Shown here piece after piece: positions 7,701 to 13,414 of a stretch of 16,409 bases of DNA. Made by a program: the position numbers and the translations under genes. The notes beneath the pieces are model-generated. The model was not told the origin of the DNA and did not search any database. It saw only the letters and a list, made by a program, of their open reading frames with translations. The DNA is taken from the NCBI GenBank assembly GCA_949739085.1, contig CATIYU010000276.1, positions 1 through 16,409 on the forward strand, in the 5' to 3' direction. Position 1 is the first letter of the stretch. Every line of letters starts with the position of its first letter. The DNA comes from an uncultured Eubacteriales bacterium. Its GTDB lineage: Bacteria; Bacillota_A; Clostridia; Oscillospirales; Oscillospiraceae.

Positions 7701-10203
7701 GACCGCTTTTACTGGCTGCACCGCCCTGACCGACATCTATTTTGACGGTACCCGGGCCAAGTGGGACGCCATCGGCTATACCCCGGCGGCGGGCGTCACC
7801 GTCCACTGCATTGACGACGGCGGCGACATCGTAAGCGGCGACTGGTGGACCCTGAACCGCACCACCGGCCTTTTGACTATCAGCTGCCAGGGCAAGGCGG
7901 AGGACTTCTACGAGACCGCGAATACGCCTCCCTGGGTGGACTACCTGGAGGAGATCAAGACCGCCAAGGTATCGGAGGGCGTGACCAGCCTCGGATGCGC
8001 GTTCCATAACTATAGGTCGGCTATAGCGACCTGCAATCTGACCAGCATCTCCCTGCCCAGCACCCTCAGCCAGACTGGCGACAGTGCGTTCTATGGGTGC
8101 GCCAGCCTCACCAGCGTTAACCTCCCGGACGGAGTCCGCATCGGCAGCAATGCGTTCCGGGGCTGCACCAGCCTGGCCAGCATCACCATCCCGGACAGCG
8201 CAAGCATAGGCACGTATGCGTTCATGAACTCCGGTCTGCGCACGCTGACCATCCCGGGCTCGGCCACCATCGGCGGACAATATGTTTTCACCGGGTGTGA
8301 GAACCTGACCAGCGTCACCTTTGAGCCCCGCAGTAGGGCCGCCATCACGCTTCCGATGGGTGTTTTCAGCAAGTGTACCAGCCTGCGGGAGGTAATCTTC
8401 CCAGAGGGGCACTACCTCAGTTTTCCTGATCAAGATTGTACCAATGCATTCTCTGGCTGCACCAGCTTGACCAGCTTCACCATTCCGGAGGGAACCGGCA
8501 GCATTGGCGCCCAGACGTTCGAAGGCGCCGGCCTGACCAGCATTACCCTTCCGTCCACCCTCGTCAGTATAGGAATGTCCGCCTTTAATAGGTGCGCCTC
8601 CTTGGCCAGCGTTACCTTCCCGGTGTCATGCAAATCTGTGAGCAGTTACGCCTTTGACGACTGCACCGCCCTGACGGACGTGTACTATACCGGCACCGAG
8701 GAACAGTGGAACGCCATCAACTTCAACTCGGGCAACCTCCCCCTCCGCAACGCCACCATCCACTACAACTCCGCCGCCCGGTCCGCCCGGTCCGGCTCCG
8801 CAGGCTTTGAGGACGTGGACGAGAACGCCTGGTACGCGGAGGCCGTGGCCTACTGCCTGGAGAACGGCCTTATGGGCGGCGCGAGCGAAACCGAATTCGC
8901 CCCGAACGCGCCCATGACCCGGGCCATGCTGGCGGCGGTGCTGTACCGTCTGGCGGGTTCGCCCGCCGGGGAGAGCGCCAGCGCCTTCCCGGATGTGGAG
9001 AGCGGCGCGTGGTATGCCCCCGCGGTCTCCTGGGCGCTCCGGGAGGGCGTGATGGGCGGCTACGCCAACGGCCTCTTTGGTCCCGAGGACCCGGTGACCC
9101 GTGAGCAGACCGCCGCCATTCTCTGGCGGTTTGCCGGTGAGCCCGCCAGCCCGGCGGGGCAGGACTTCGCGGACGAGAGCCAGATTTCCTCCTACGCCGC
9201 CAAGGCGGTGGACTGGGCCCAGTCCGCCGGAATCCTCAACGGCCGGGCCGGGAACCGCTTTGAGCCCGCCGCCACCGCCACCCGCGCGGAGACCGCCACC
9301 GTGCTCATGCACTACGTCCAGGGCCGGGAGGGTCTCTCCGAACTCAGCGCGATAGACGCGCTGTGCGGTCCCAGCGGCATCGCCGCCGCCCCGGACGGCT
9401 CCCTGCTGGTTACCGACCTCTACAACAAGCGGATTTGGACGCTGCAAAGCGGCTCCAGCGGCTTCTACGCTGGCGGCCAGACCGTCGCCGGGCTCTACGG
9501 CGAGCCTCTGGGCGGCTATAACGACGCCGCCCTGGCGGATAGCTACTTTAAGCAGCCCTGGGCCATCGCGCCCTTCCTGGGCGGCTGGGCGGTTTCGGAC
9601 ACGGAGAACAACGTCATCCGGCTCATCCGGGGCGATACGGCCCAGACGCTCAACAGCACGTCCAGAAACACGGCGGCGGTGACCGGCATGAAGTTCGACC
9701 ACCCCACCGGCCTCGCCGCCGACGGGGCGGGGAACCTCTATGTAGCCGACACCTTCAGCGGCAAAATCTACCAGATTACCACGGAGGGTAAGTCGTCTGT
9801 CTACGCGTCCGGGCTGGAGGAGCCCATGGGCCTCTGCTGGGCCAACGGCGCACTGTACGTGGCGGAATCCGGGGCGAACCGGGTGGTCCGGATTGTTTCC
9901 GGCAGAATATCCGTGGTAGCCGGAAGCGGCGAGGAGGGCTTCGCGGACGGTTCCGCCAGCCAGGCGTCCTTCTCCGGTCCCCAGGGCGTTGCGGTAGGCG
10001 CGGACGGCACGGTCTACGTCTCCGACACCGGCAACAGCGCTGTCCGGCAGGTGCGGGACGGCCAGGTGACCACTCTGGCGGCCCGGGACACCACTCAGGT
10101 GGGACACGGCCTTGTCGCCCCCACCAACCTGCTGGTGCAGGGGAACCTGCTCTACATCTGCGACAGCTTTGCTAAAAAGGTGTTTGTCCTCCAGTTGGGA
10201 TAA
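4762..10203 (+). CDS. Giant secreted surface protein: FecR, BspA-like LRR modules, SLH x3, NHL propeller
   Basis: The 1813-aa product has a Sec signal peptide with a likely cut after ALA at residue 29. Domains in order: a FecR domain (about 40-195, with the TSTMVVGVRGT core), an acidic linker ending in a Gly/Pro/Thr-rich stretch (about 195-311), a beta-solenoid-like segment of short G-T-x-V repeats (about 312-450), four cap+LRR_5 modules of the BspA type (463-1340), three SLH domains (about 1348-1524; FEDVDENAWYAEAV, FPDVESGAWYAPAV, FADESQISSYAAKAV) and a C-terminal NHL-type beta propeller (about 1532-1813; PSGIAAAPDGSLLVTD, PTGLAADGAGNLYVAD, PQGVAVGADGTVYVSD). SLH domains bind secondary cell-wall polysaccharide, so the protein should be wall-bound and display both an LRR surface and a propeller. 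GGGAGGA lies eight bases before the ATG. The combination suggests adhesion or sensing of an extracellular partner, but the ligand is unknown. A strong hairpin follows the stop. Confidence 0.9.
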   Translation: MRARQHYQRILSLLLALALSLTWVPEALAESATAATMQLMKTEGTVDVSNSRGRSISMMERMRLYNGYQVETQEASYAWINLDDAKLIKLDAVSKAGLRKSGRNLEILLHSGNLLFNVTEPLEDDESMNIRTSTMVVGVRGTCGWVKAIDQWTTVLYILEGSVTCSVTDPVTGEVKTEVVTGGQRATCVVYPQDQAGSKCDIILDQFEEGDVDGFVLVDAVPDGPLCEKIYADSGLDLRDWTGDPQDRLEQDESSVHEKLEVINGALENQDRNISVDPVWKDNGETSNPTETTGPSTGGNGPVTGPSNPSEVVTLTMPQEDDTVDQYLSRAQVRQVILLPGTARASTVDMLEVDSGLSVPLGKILTLDRGVGMTVLSGQTLRADGTLQVKGGLYIAGTMTAGGRVTVDGTLSVTGTLAPTTGAVIKAINFNLAAAVPGWKVSDTADANGYYTLVRDTGNPDDDIVGEDWWTLNRTTGLLTISCQGNMDDYFDNGGRLIAPWASDAAKVVTVIVEAGATKLGTAAFQDCVNLTKVTLPNTIQTIGISAFRGCSSLTSVAVPASVTTIESMAFSLCTKLASIAIPSGVTQIASDLFSGCTSLTRVDIPGTVTSIIPSAFSGCTALTDIYFDDTRDQWNAIGYTPAAGVTVHCIDDGEGRDDIVGGDWWTLNRTTGFLTISCQGRAEDFYEITSQPPWKEYLEEITDANVSEGVTSLEFAFNGCSNLTSVTLPSTLTQTGDAAFQNCTSLTSVTLPGSVQIIEGYAFNGCTSLTRVDIPGAVTSILTTAFNNCTALKDIYFDGTQAKWDAIGYTPAAGVTVHCTDDGDSDIVGDDWWTLNRATGLLTVSCTGNMDDLFVDGKYLIAPWEGGGYAEEVVTAVVEAGPTKLGSGAFKNCVNLTKVTLPNTIQTIGGNAFRDCSSLPSVAIPDSVTTIETNAFNGCTKLTSVAIPSGVTKLENSLFFGCTSLTQVDIPGTVTSILSTAFTGCTALTDIYFDGTRAKWDAIGYTPAAGVTVHCIDDGGDIVSGDWWTLNRTTGLLTISCQGKAEDFYETANTPPWVDYLEEIKTAKVSEGVTSLGCAFHNYRSAIATCNLTSISLPSTLSQTGDSAFYGCASLTSVNLPDGVRIGSNAFRGCTSLASITIPDSASIGTYAFMNSGLRTLTIPGSATIGGQYVFTGCENLTSVTFEPRSRAAITLPMGVFSKCTSLREVIFPEGHYLSFPDQDCTNAFSGCTSLTSFTIPEGTGSIGAQTFEGAGLTSITLPSTLVSIGMSAFNRCASLASVTFPVSCKSVSSYAFDDCTALTDVYYTGTEEQWNAINFNSGNLPLRNATIHYNSAARSARSGSAGFEDVDENAWYAEAVAYCLENGLMGGASETEFAPNAPMTRAMLAAVLYRLAGSPAGESASAFPDVESGAWYAPAVSWALREGVMGGYANGLFGPEDPVTREQTAAILWRFAGEPASPAGQDFADESQISSYAAKAVDWAQSAGILNGRAGNRFEPAATATRAETATVLMHYVQGREGLSELSAIDALCGPSGIAAAPDGSLLVTDLYNKRIWTLQSGSSGFYAGGQTVAGLYGEPLGGYNDAALADSYFKQPWAIAPFLGGWAVSDTENNVIRLIRGDTAQTLNSTSRNTAAVTGMKFDHPTGLAADGAGNLYVADTFSGKIYQITTEGKSSVYASGLEEPMGLCWANGALYVAESGANRVVRIVSGRISVVAGSGEEGFADGSASQASFSGPQGVAVGADGTVYVSDTGNSAVRQVRDGQVTTLAARDTTQVGHGLVAPTNLLVQGNLLYICDSFAKKVFVLQLG
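6148..8762 (+). repeat. A-B-A-B tandem cap+LRR modules (about 1.1-kb direct duplication)
   Basis: Four modules begin at codons 6148, 6736, 7240 and 7825, each with D-I-V followed by DWWTLNR(T/A)TG. Modules 1 and 3 share GNMDD and LIAPW and have nearly equal length (588 and 585 bases); modules 2 and 4 share AEDFYE and PPW..YLEEI. The unit of duplication is therefore the A-B pair (6148-7239 against 7240 onward). The module-end sequence GCCATCGGCTACACCCCGGC and its continuation recur almost base for base at 6670-6712, 7180-7222 and 7768-7810 (one difference seen in the last). Module 4 is longer, has extra LRR units and ends with a diverged version of the same end motif (TGTEEQWNAI). Confidence 0.85.
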
Positions 10204-10209
10204 ACTAAG

Positions 10210-10247
10210 AGAACCCCGCAGGACGGTACTCCGTCCTGCGGGGTTCT
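10210..10247. terminator. Shared hairpin terminator between convergent genes
   Basis: A perfect 17-base inverted repeat (10210-10226 with 10231-10247) with the loop TACT lies seven bases after the stop of the giant surface protein and 19 bases before the end of the minus-strand LCP gene. The stem contains CCCCGC/GCGGGG. The T-tail is poor on both strands (TCTTCTC on plus, CTTAGTTTA on minus), but stem strength and position between convergent genes make a bidirectional terminator likely. Confidence 0.85.
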
Positions 10248-10266
10248 TCTCAAAGCGGAAAGAGGC

Positions 10267-11265
10267 TCAGGGAACCAGGATGTCCATGTCCTCCAAGGTC
10301 AGCTCCCGCTCATAGGGATTGAAGTAGGTGTTGATGAGCTCCAGGGTTCCCTCCGGGTCCAGCACGTAGTAGGACCCGCCCTTGTACCAGCCAGCGCCGT
10401 CGCCGGGCAGCGTGTGGAAAGCCACGTTGCCGCTGCCAATGGTGAGGGCCTGCTCGCCCAGCCAGATGAGGTTGGAGAGCTTCAGGTCTGTGTCCACTCT
10501 TTTTTGGAAGATGCCGGCCAGCTCCCGGACCTTGTCCAGCTTGGAAAGCTGCAAGGTCTGCTTAGCCACGGCGGTGAGAAACGCCTGCTGGGTGCCGATG
10601 CGCCCAATGTCGGCGGTGGCGTAGCCGGAGCCGTCGTTATTCTGCCGCCAGCGGACCACTTGCAGCGCCTCCTCGCCGGTGAGGTGGCGGGGACCCGCTT
10701 TGAAATGGATGTGCAGGTCCTGGTAGGGGTCGTCGTAGTCCATGTCCACGGGGATATCGAAGTCCACGCCGTCAATGGCGTCCACCAGCTCCACAAAGGC
10801 CCGCAGGTCCACGGTGACATAGTGGTCCACCGGGATGCCCAGAAGCCTGGAGACCTCTTCCATCGTCTGGACAAAGCCCCCATGGTGGTAGGCGTTGTTT
10901 AGCTTTTTCACGGACCAGGACACATTCAGCAGGGTATCCCGCGGCAGGCTGACCACGTTAATGGCGCCGTTCTGGCTGTCTACGGCCACCAGGAGGTTGG
11001 TGTCGCTGCCGCCGTTCTCGTCGTCCAGCCCGCCCACAAGAATGGTGTGGAAGTGCTCCTTGCGGGCGTTGGGGGAGGGGGCGGACCGGCGCGTATCCTC
11101 CGGCTCCTGGGCCTGGTCCACAGTCTGGGACGTCTGGACCGCCGGAGTGGGTTCCTTGGAAAAGCACTTGTAGAGCCCTAAGAGGGCGGTCATAACAAAG
11201 AGAACGCTCACCGTGAGGACGGCGGCGGCCTGCGGGGCGGAGGTGTTTCTTTTGTTGCGTCTCAT
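10267..11265 (-). CDS. LytR-CpsA-Psr (LCP) family wall-polymer ligase
   Basis: LCP proteins transfer lipid-linked anionic polymers or polysaccharides onto peptidoglycan at the outer face of the membrane. The 332-aa product has a short basic cytoplasmic start, one membrane segment (about 13-33), a Ser/Pro/Gln-rich linker and the LCP domain from about 71. Seen motifs are GGSDTNLLVAVD (85-96), SLPRDT with the pyrophosphate-binding arginine at 109, KLNNAYHHGG (121-130), VDFDIPVDMDYDDP, HLTGEEALQVVRWRQNND and DIGRIGTQQAFL. In the last motif the second arginine of the classical R-x-x-R-Q-Q form is threonine, which I believe is common in Clostridia. The start is supported by AAGGAG ten bases upstream. 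It has its own promoter, and is convergent with the SLH surface-protein gene, whose anchor would be the kind of polymer that LCP enzymes install; that link is inference. Confidence 0.92.
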   Translation of the reverse strand: MRRNKRNTSAPQAAAVLTVSVLFVMTALLGLYKCFSKEPTPAVQTSQTVDQAQEPEDTRRSAPSPNARKEHFHTILVGGLDDENGGSDTNLLVAVDSQNGAINVVSLPRDTLLNVSWSVKKLNNAYHHGGFVQTMEEVSRLLGIPVDHYVTVDLRAFVELVDAIDGVDFDIPVDMDYDDPYQDLHIHFKAGPRHLTGEEALQVVRWRQNNDGSGYATADIGRIGTQQAFLTAVAKQTLQLSKLDKVRELAGIFQKRVDTDLKLSNLIWLGEQALTIGSGNVAFHTLPGDGAGWYKGGSYYVLDPEGTLELINTYFNPYERELTLEDMDILVP

Positions 11266-11318
11266 GGGCGGTCTGCTCCTTGCTCGGGGTTGAGGGGTGC
11301 GCGGTTACTTGACTTATT

Positions 11319-11347
11319 ATTATACCCGAGAAAGCAGCATAACACAA
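11319..11347 (-). promoter_or_regulatory. Sigma-A promoter of the LCP gene
   Basis: Read on the minus strand, TTGTGT (11347-11342) is followed after exactly 17 bases by a perfect TATAAT (11324-11319). Transcription would start near 11312, giving a leader of about 45 bases before the LCP start at 11265. It lies between the small unknown gene and the LCP gene. Confidence 0.75.
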
Positions 11348-11375
11348 GCGCCAGAAAAATTTTGTTGTGATTTGT

Positions 11376-11621
11376 TTATTTTGTATCAACGCCGTCCCCG
11401 CCGGTACGGCGGAGGAGCTCCTCCAGCAGCAGGGACTGGCGGGAGAGAGACTCCAGAATTCCGGACAGGAGCTGGTCCGTGGTACTCTCCTGGTCCGGCG
11501 CGGCGGGGATTGGGTGGCTGTAGCGGTGAACGGGAATCCTCTGGACCGCCTGCGGGGCGGTGCGGGCACTCTGCCGGTTTGCGGCCTGCCGGGACGCCCG
11601 GTGCTTATGGCAAGATTTCAT
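11376..11621 (-). CDS. Small protein of unknown function (81 aa)
   Basis: The frame starts with an ATG preceded on the minus strand by GGGAGGAG with a seven-base spacer, one of the strongest ribosome binding sites in the window, which argues for a real gene. The product is basic and Arg/Gln/Ala-rich in its first half (MKSCHKHRASRQ) and contains a well-formed amphipathic helix in the second half (DQLLSGILESLSRQSLLLEELLRR), suggesting a coiled-coil or oligomerising tail. There is no signal peptide or membrane segment. It lies 91 bases downstream of spoIIID in the same orientation, so it may be co-transcribed with spoIIID during sporulation, or have its own promoter. I do not recognise the family. 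Confidence 0.6.
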   Translation of the reverse strand: MKSCHKHRASRQAANRQSARTAPQAVQRIPVHRYSHPIPAAPDQESTTDQLLSGILESLSRQSLLLEELLRRTGGDGVDTK

Positions 11622-11712
11622 GGTTGTTCTCCTCCCAAGCTGTTATGGTTCGCTGTCCTATTTACATCCCCGGCAGAGGCGCGGGGCCGTCCGCCGGGGG
11701 CTTTGGCTGTGG

Positions 11713-11964
11713 TTACGCGCCGCCGCGGTACTTGCGCCGTGTGGCGATTCCGCCGCGGATATGCCGCTCCGCCTTATTTTCGTCCAGGACCTCTTTGACT
11801 TGCAGGTAGAGACTCCTGTTGTAAAGGGGCAAGCGCTCCTGGATATCCTTATGTACGGTGCTCTTGCTGATACCGAACCGCTTTGCGGCCTCCCGTACCG
11901 TGGTACGGTTTTCGATGATAAAATTGGCCAGCTCGCAGGCCCGTTCCTCGATGTTTCCCTTCAA
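11713..11964 (-). CDS. spoIIID: Sporulation transcriptional regulator SpoIIID (TTG start)
   Basis: SpoIIID is the small DNA-binding protein that, in the mother cell during sporulation, activates and represses genes of the sigma-E regulon and prepares the switch to sigma-K. The product has the helix-turn-helix core TVREAAKRFGISKSTVHKDI, then ERLP and the family-typical basic C-terminal segment DENKAERHIRGGIATRRKYRG. The start is taken as TTG at 11964: it gives MKGNIEER, with IEER at residue 5 exactly as IKER stands in the Bacillus subtilis protein, and a total of 83 aa. An in-frame ATG at 11997 would add 11 residues, but it has no ribosome binding site and would lie upstream of the predicted transcription start. 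SpoIIID marks the organism as a spore former. Confidence 0.93.
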   Translation of the reverse strand: MKGNIEERACELANFIIENRTTVREAAKRFGISKSTVHKDIQERLPLYNRSLYLQVKEVLDENKAERHIRGGIATRRKYRGGA

Positions 11965-11974
11965 GGCCAACACT

Positions 11975-11980
11975 CTCCCT
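11975..11980 (-). promoter_or_regulatory. Ribosome binding site for the spoIIID TTG start
   Basis: On the minus strand AGGGAG ends 10 bases before the TTG at 11964. A GTG is only one base away and another TTG four bases away, so both are worse placed. With the N-terminal alignment to Bacillus SpoIIID this selects the TTG at 11964. Confidence 0.5.
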
Positions 11981-11996
11981 ATCCCGTTATGGTCCA

Positions 11997-12025
11997 TGTA
12001 TATGCGGGGAATCGGGGGAACATGC
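11997..12025 (-). promoter_or_regulatory. Candidate sigma-E promoter of spoIIID
   Basis: On the minus strand GCATGTT (12025-12019) matches six of seven bases of the sigma-E -35 consensus KMATATT, and after 14 bases CATATACA (12004-11997) matches about six of eight bases of the -10 consensus CATACAMT. Transcription would begin near 11990. In Bacillus subtilis spoIIID is transcribed by sigma-E, so function and site agree, but both elements are imperfect and the call is tentative. Confidence 0.45.
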
Positions 12026-12095
12026 GGAATTTGTGGGAAATGGCGGTGGGCGGGCGCCTGTTTTGCCAGACATAGATCCGTCTTGTTTCAGGCAC

Positions 12096-12124
12096 TTGTA
12101 ACAGGCCCTGTTTTGTGGTAGAAT
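12096..12124 (+). promoter_or_regulatory. Sigma-A promoter with extended -10
   Basis: TTGTAA (12096-12101) and TAGAAT (12119-12124) are 17 bases apart, with TG one base before the -10 (12116-12117). It lies 33 bases upstream of the NodB-like protein gene and is divergent from spoIIID. Its -10 region shares a 13-base identity (12115-12127) with the promoter at 532-544. Confidence 0.65.
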
Positions 12125-12157
12125 AGAAAAAAATCGGGCTTGGAAGGAGGTGGGCGG

Positions 12158-13312
12158 ATGAAAAACTGGAAGCGGCGTCTGGCCGTCTGGGCCCTGGTGC
12201 TGTTGCTGTGCGGGGCTCCCTCCACCGGGCACGCTGTGCTATCAGACGTCTACCTCACCGCTGTCAACGACTCCATGATGGAGCTCAGCAGCGAGACCAT
12301 GCCCTTCTGGTCCGGGGGAGTGCTGTACGTATCCAGCCGGATTTTTGAGGGCACGGATTTGGGCATCTATTACGTGCGCAACCAGGGGCTGGTCATGCTC
12401 TACAACACCCGCATTGACCTGCGCTTTGACCTGGATGCCCAGCTCACCTACGACAAACAGGGCACGGAGTACGACGGCTACGCCATTGAACGGGGGGGCA
12501 TCGTGTTCTTCCCCTTGGACATGGTGTGCAGCTACTTCGGCCTGAACTGGAGTTCCAGCCGCACGGACACCGTGCCCCTCATCCGGGTCACCAGCTCCAG
12601 CGCCATACTGAGTACCAGCGCCTTTCTGGACGCCGCCGCCTGGAAGATGAACAGCCTCTACGCGGAGTACGAGAAAGCTGTCACCGCCGCGCCGCCCAGG
12701 CCATCGGATGACGAGCCGTCCCAGTCCAACCGCCCCGGCGGGTCCACCACGCCCACGCCGGTGGACCCGCCGCCGGTCCAGGCCACAGAGGGGCAGAAGA
12801 TCTACCTGCTGCTGGAGAGCGCTTCCCCGGAGGACACCCGGAAGGCTATAGAGACCCTGGACGGCGCACAGGCTACCTTCCTGCTGCGGGTGGAACAGAT
12901 GGAGGACGCCGACCTGCTCCGGGGCCTAACCGCCGGCGGACATGGCGTCGCCCTGCTGGCGGAGGGATCTGGGGCGGAGGATGTGGCGGAGGAGCTGGAA
13001 CGGGCCCGGGAGCTGCTGTGGCAGTCCGCCTGCGGATGGCTGGAGCTGGTGTGGTACGACGGCGGCGCGGACATCGGGCCGCTGCTGGAGGAGGAGGGAT
13101 GCGTGCGCCTCTCCGCCGGGCTCAGCCGCCGGAGCCAGGGCCTCAAAAACGGCGCGGCAGCGGACACGCTCCTGCGGAATATTGGCCGTCACCAGGAGGA
13201 CCTGGGGGTCCACCTGGGCCGGGACAGCGGGTGCCTGGGGGGACTGCGTTCCCTGCTGGCGGGATTGATGGAGGCGAAATACCGCCTGTGCGCCTGGCAG
13301 CTCACCGCCTGA
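12158..13312 (+). CDS. Secreted protein with stalk-like domain and degenerate NodB deacetylase domain
   Basis: The 384-aa product begins with a signal peptide (basic start, hydrophobic core, likely cut after GHA near residue 26). Residues about 30-165 resemble the copper-amine-oxidase N-terminal-like stalk domain found in many clostridial wall proteins (GGVLYVSSRIFEG, GGIVFFPLDMVCSYFGL). A Pro/Ser/Thr-rich linker (about 182-208) joins it to a C-terminal half whose order of elements follows NodB polysaccharide deacetylase: a first strand (KIYLLLESASPEDTRKAIETL), ATFLLRVEQ, then LLRGLTAGGHGVALLAEGS. The metal-binding aspartates of the usual TFDDGP motif and the H-x-x-x-H pair are absent, so it should not deacetylate. 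A binding or regulatory role in the cell wall is possible. The start at 12158 has AAGGAGGTG six bases upstream; a TTG at 12140 precedes the ribosome binding site and is rejected. Confidence 0.7.
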   Translation: MKNWKRRLAVWALVLLLCGAPSTGHAVLSDVYLTAVNDSMMELSSETMPFWSGGVLYVSSRIFEGTDLGIYYVRNQGLVMLYNTRIDLRFDLDAQLTYDKQGTEYDGYAIERGGIVFFPLDMVCSYFGLNWSSSRTDTVPLIRVTSSSAILSTSAFLDAAAWKMNSLYAEYEKAVTAAPPRPSDDEPSQSNRPGGSTTPTPVDPPPVQATEGQKIYLLLESASPEDTRKAIETLDGAQATFLLRVEQMEDADLLRGLTAGGHGVALLAEGSGAEDVAEELERARELLWQSACGWLELVWYDGGADIGPLLEEEGCVRLSAGLSRRSQGLKNGAAADTLLRNIGRHQEDLGVHLGRDSGCLGGLRSLLAGLMEAKYRLCAWQLTA

Positions 13313-13357
13313 CCGCCCTAATTTACAAAAAGTTCAAGCAATCTTCCCTTTATGGGC

Positions 13358-13363
13358 TATAAT
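13358..13363 (+). promoter_or_regulatory. -10 element upstream of the two-component operon
   Basis: A perfect TATAAT stands 51 bases before the response-regulator start. The expected -35 position (13335-13340, CAAGCA) is poor; TTCAAG at 13333-13338 would need a 19-base spacer. A good -10 with a weak -35 is typical of a promoter that needs an activator, possibly the encoded response regulator itself. Confidence 0.5.
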
Positions 13364-13414
13364 CTGTAGTAATATATGAATGGAGTCCCCGTTTTTGGGG
13401 GCGGGAGGGGTGCA

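Noticed and set aside
5773..8433. Long minus-strand frames opposite the LRR modules, repeating the same peptides
   Set aside because: Their repeats only mirror the modules of the plus-strand protein; no starts with ribosome binding sites were seen.
6148..8762. Regular repeats that could suggest a CRISPR array
   Set aside because: The repeats are coding, of variable length and in frame with LRR units; there are no short identical repeats with unique spacers.
11668..11699. Hairpin CCCCGGC/GCCGGGG after spoIIID as terminator
   Set aside because: The stem is seven bases with an 18-base loop and no T-tail in the minus-strand direction; it could easily arise in GC-rich DNA.
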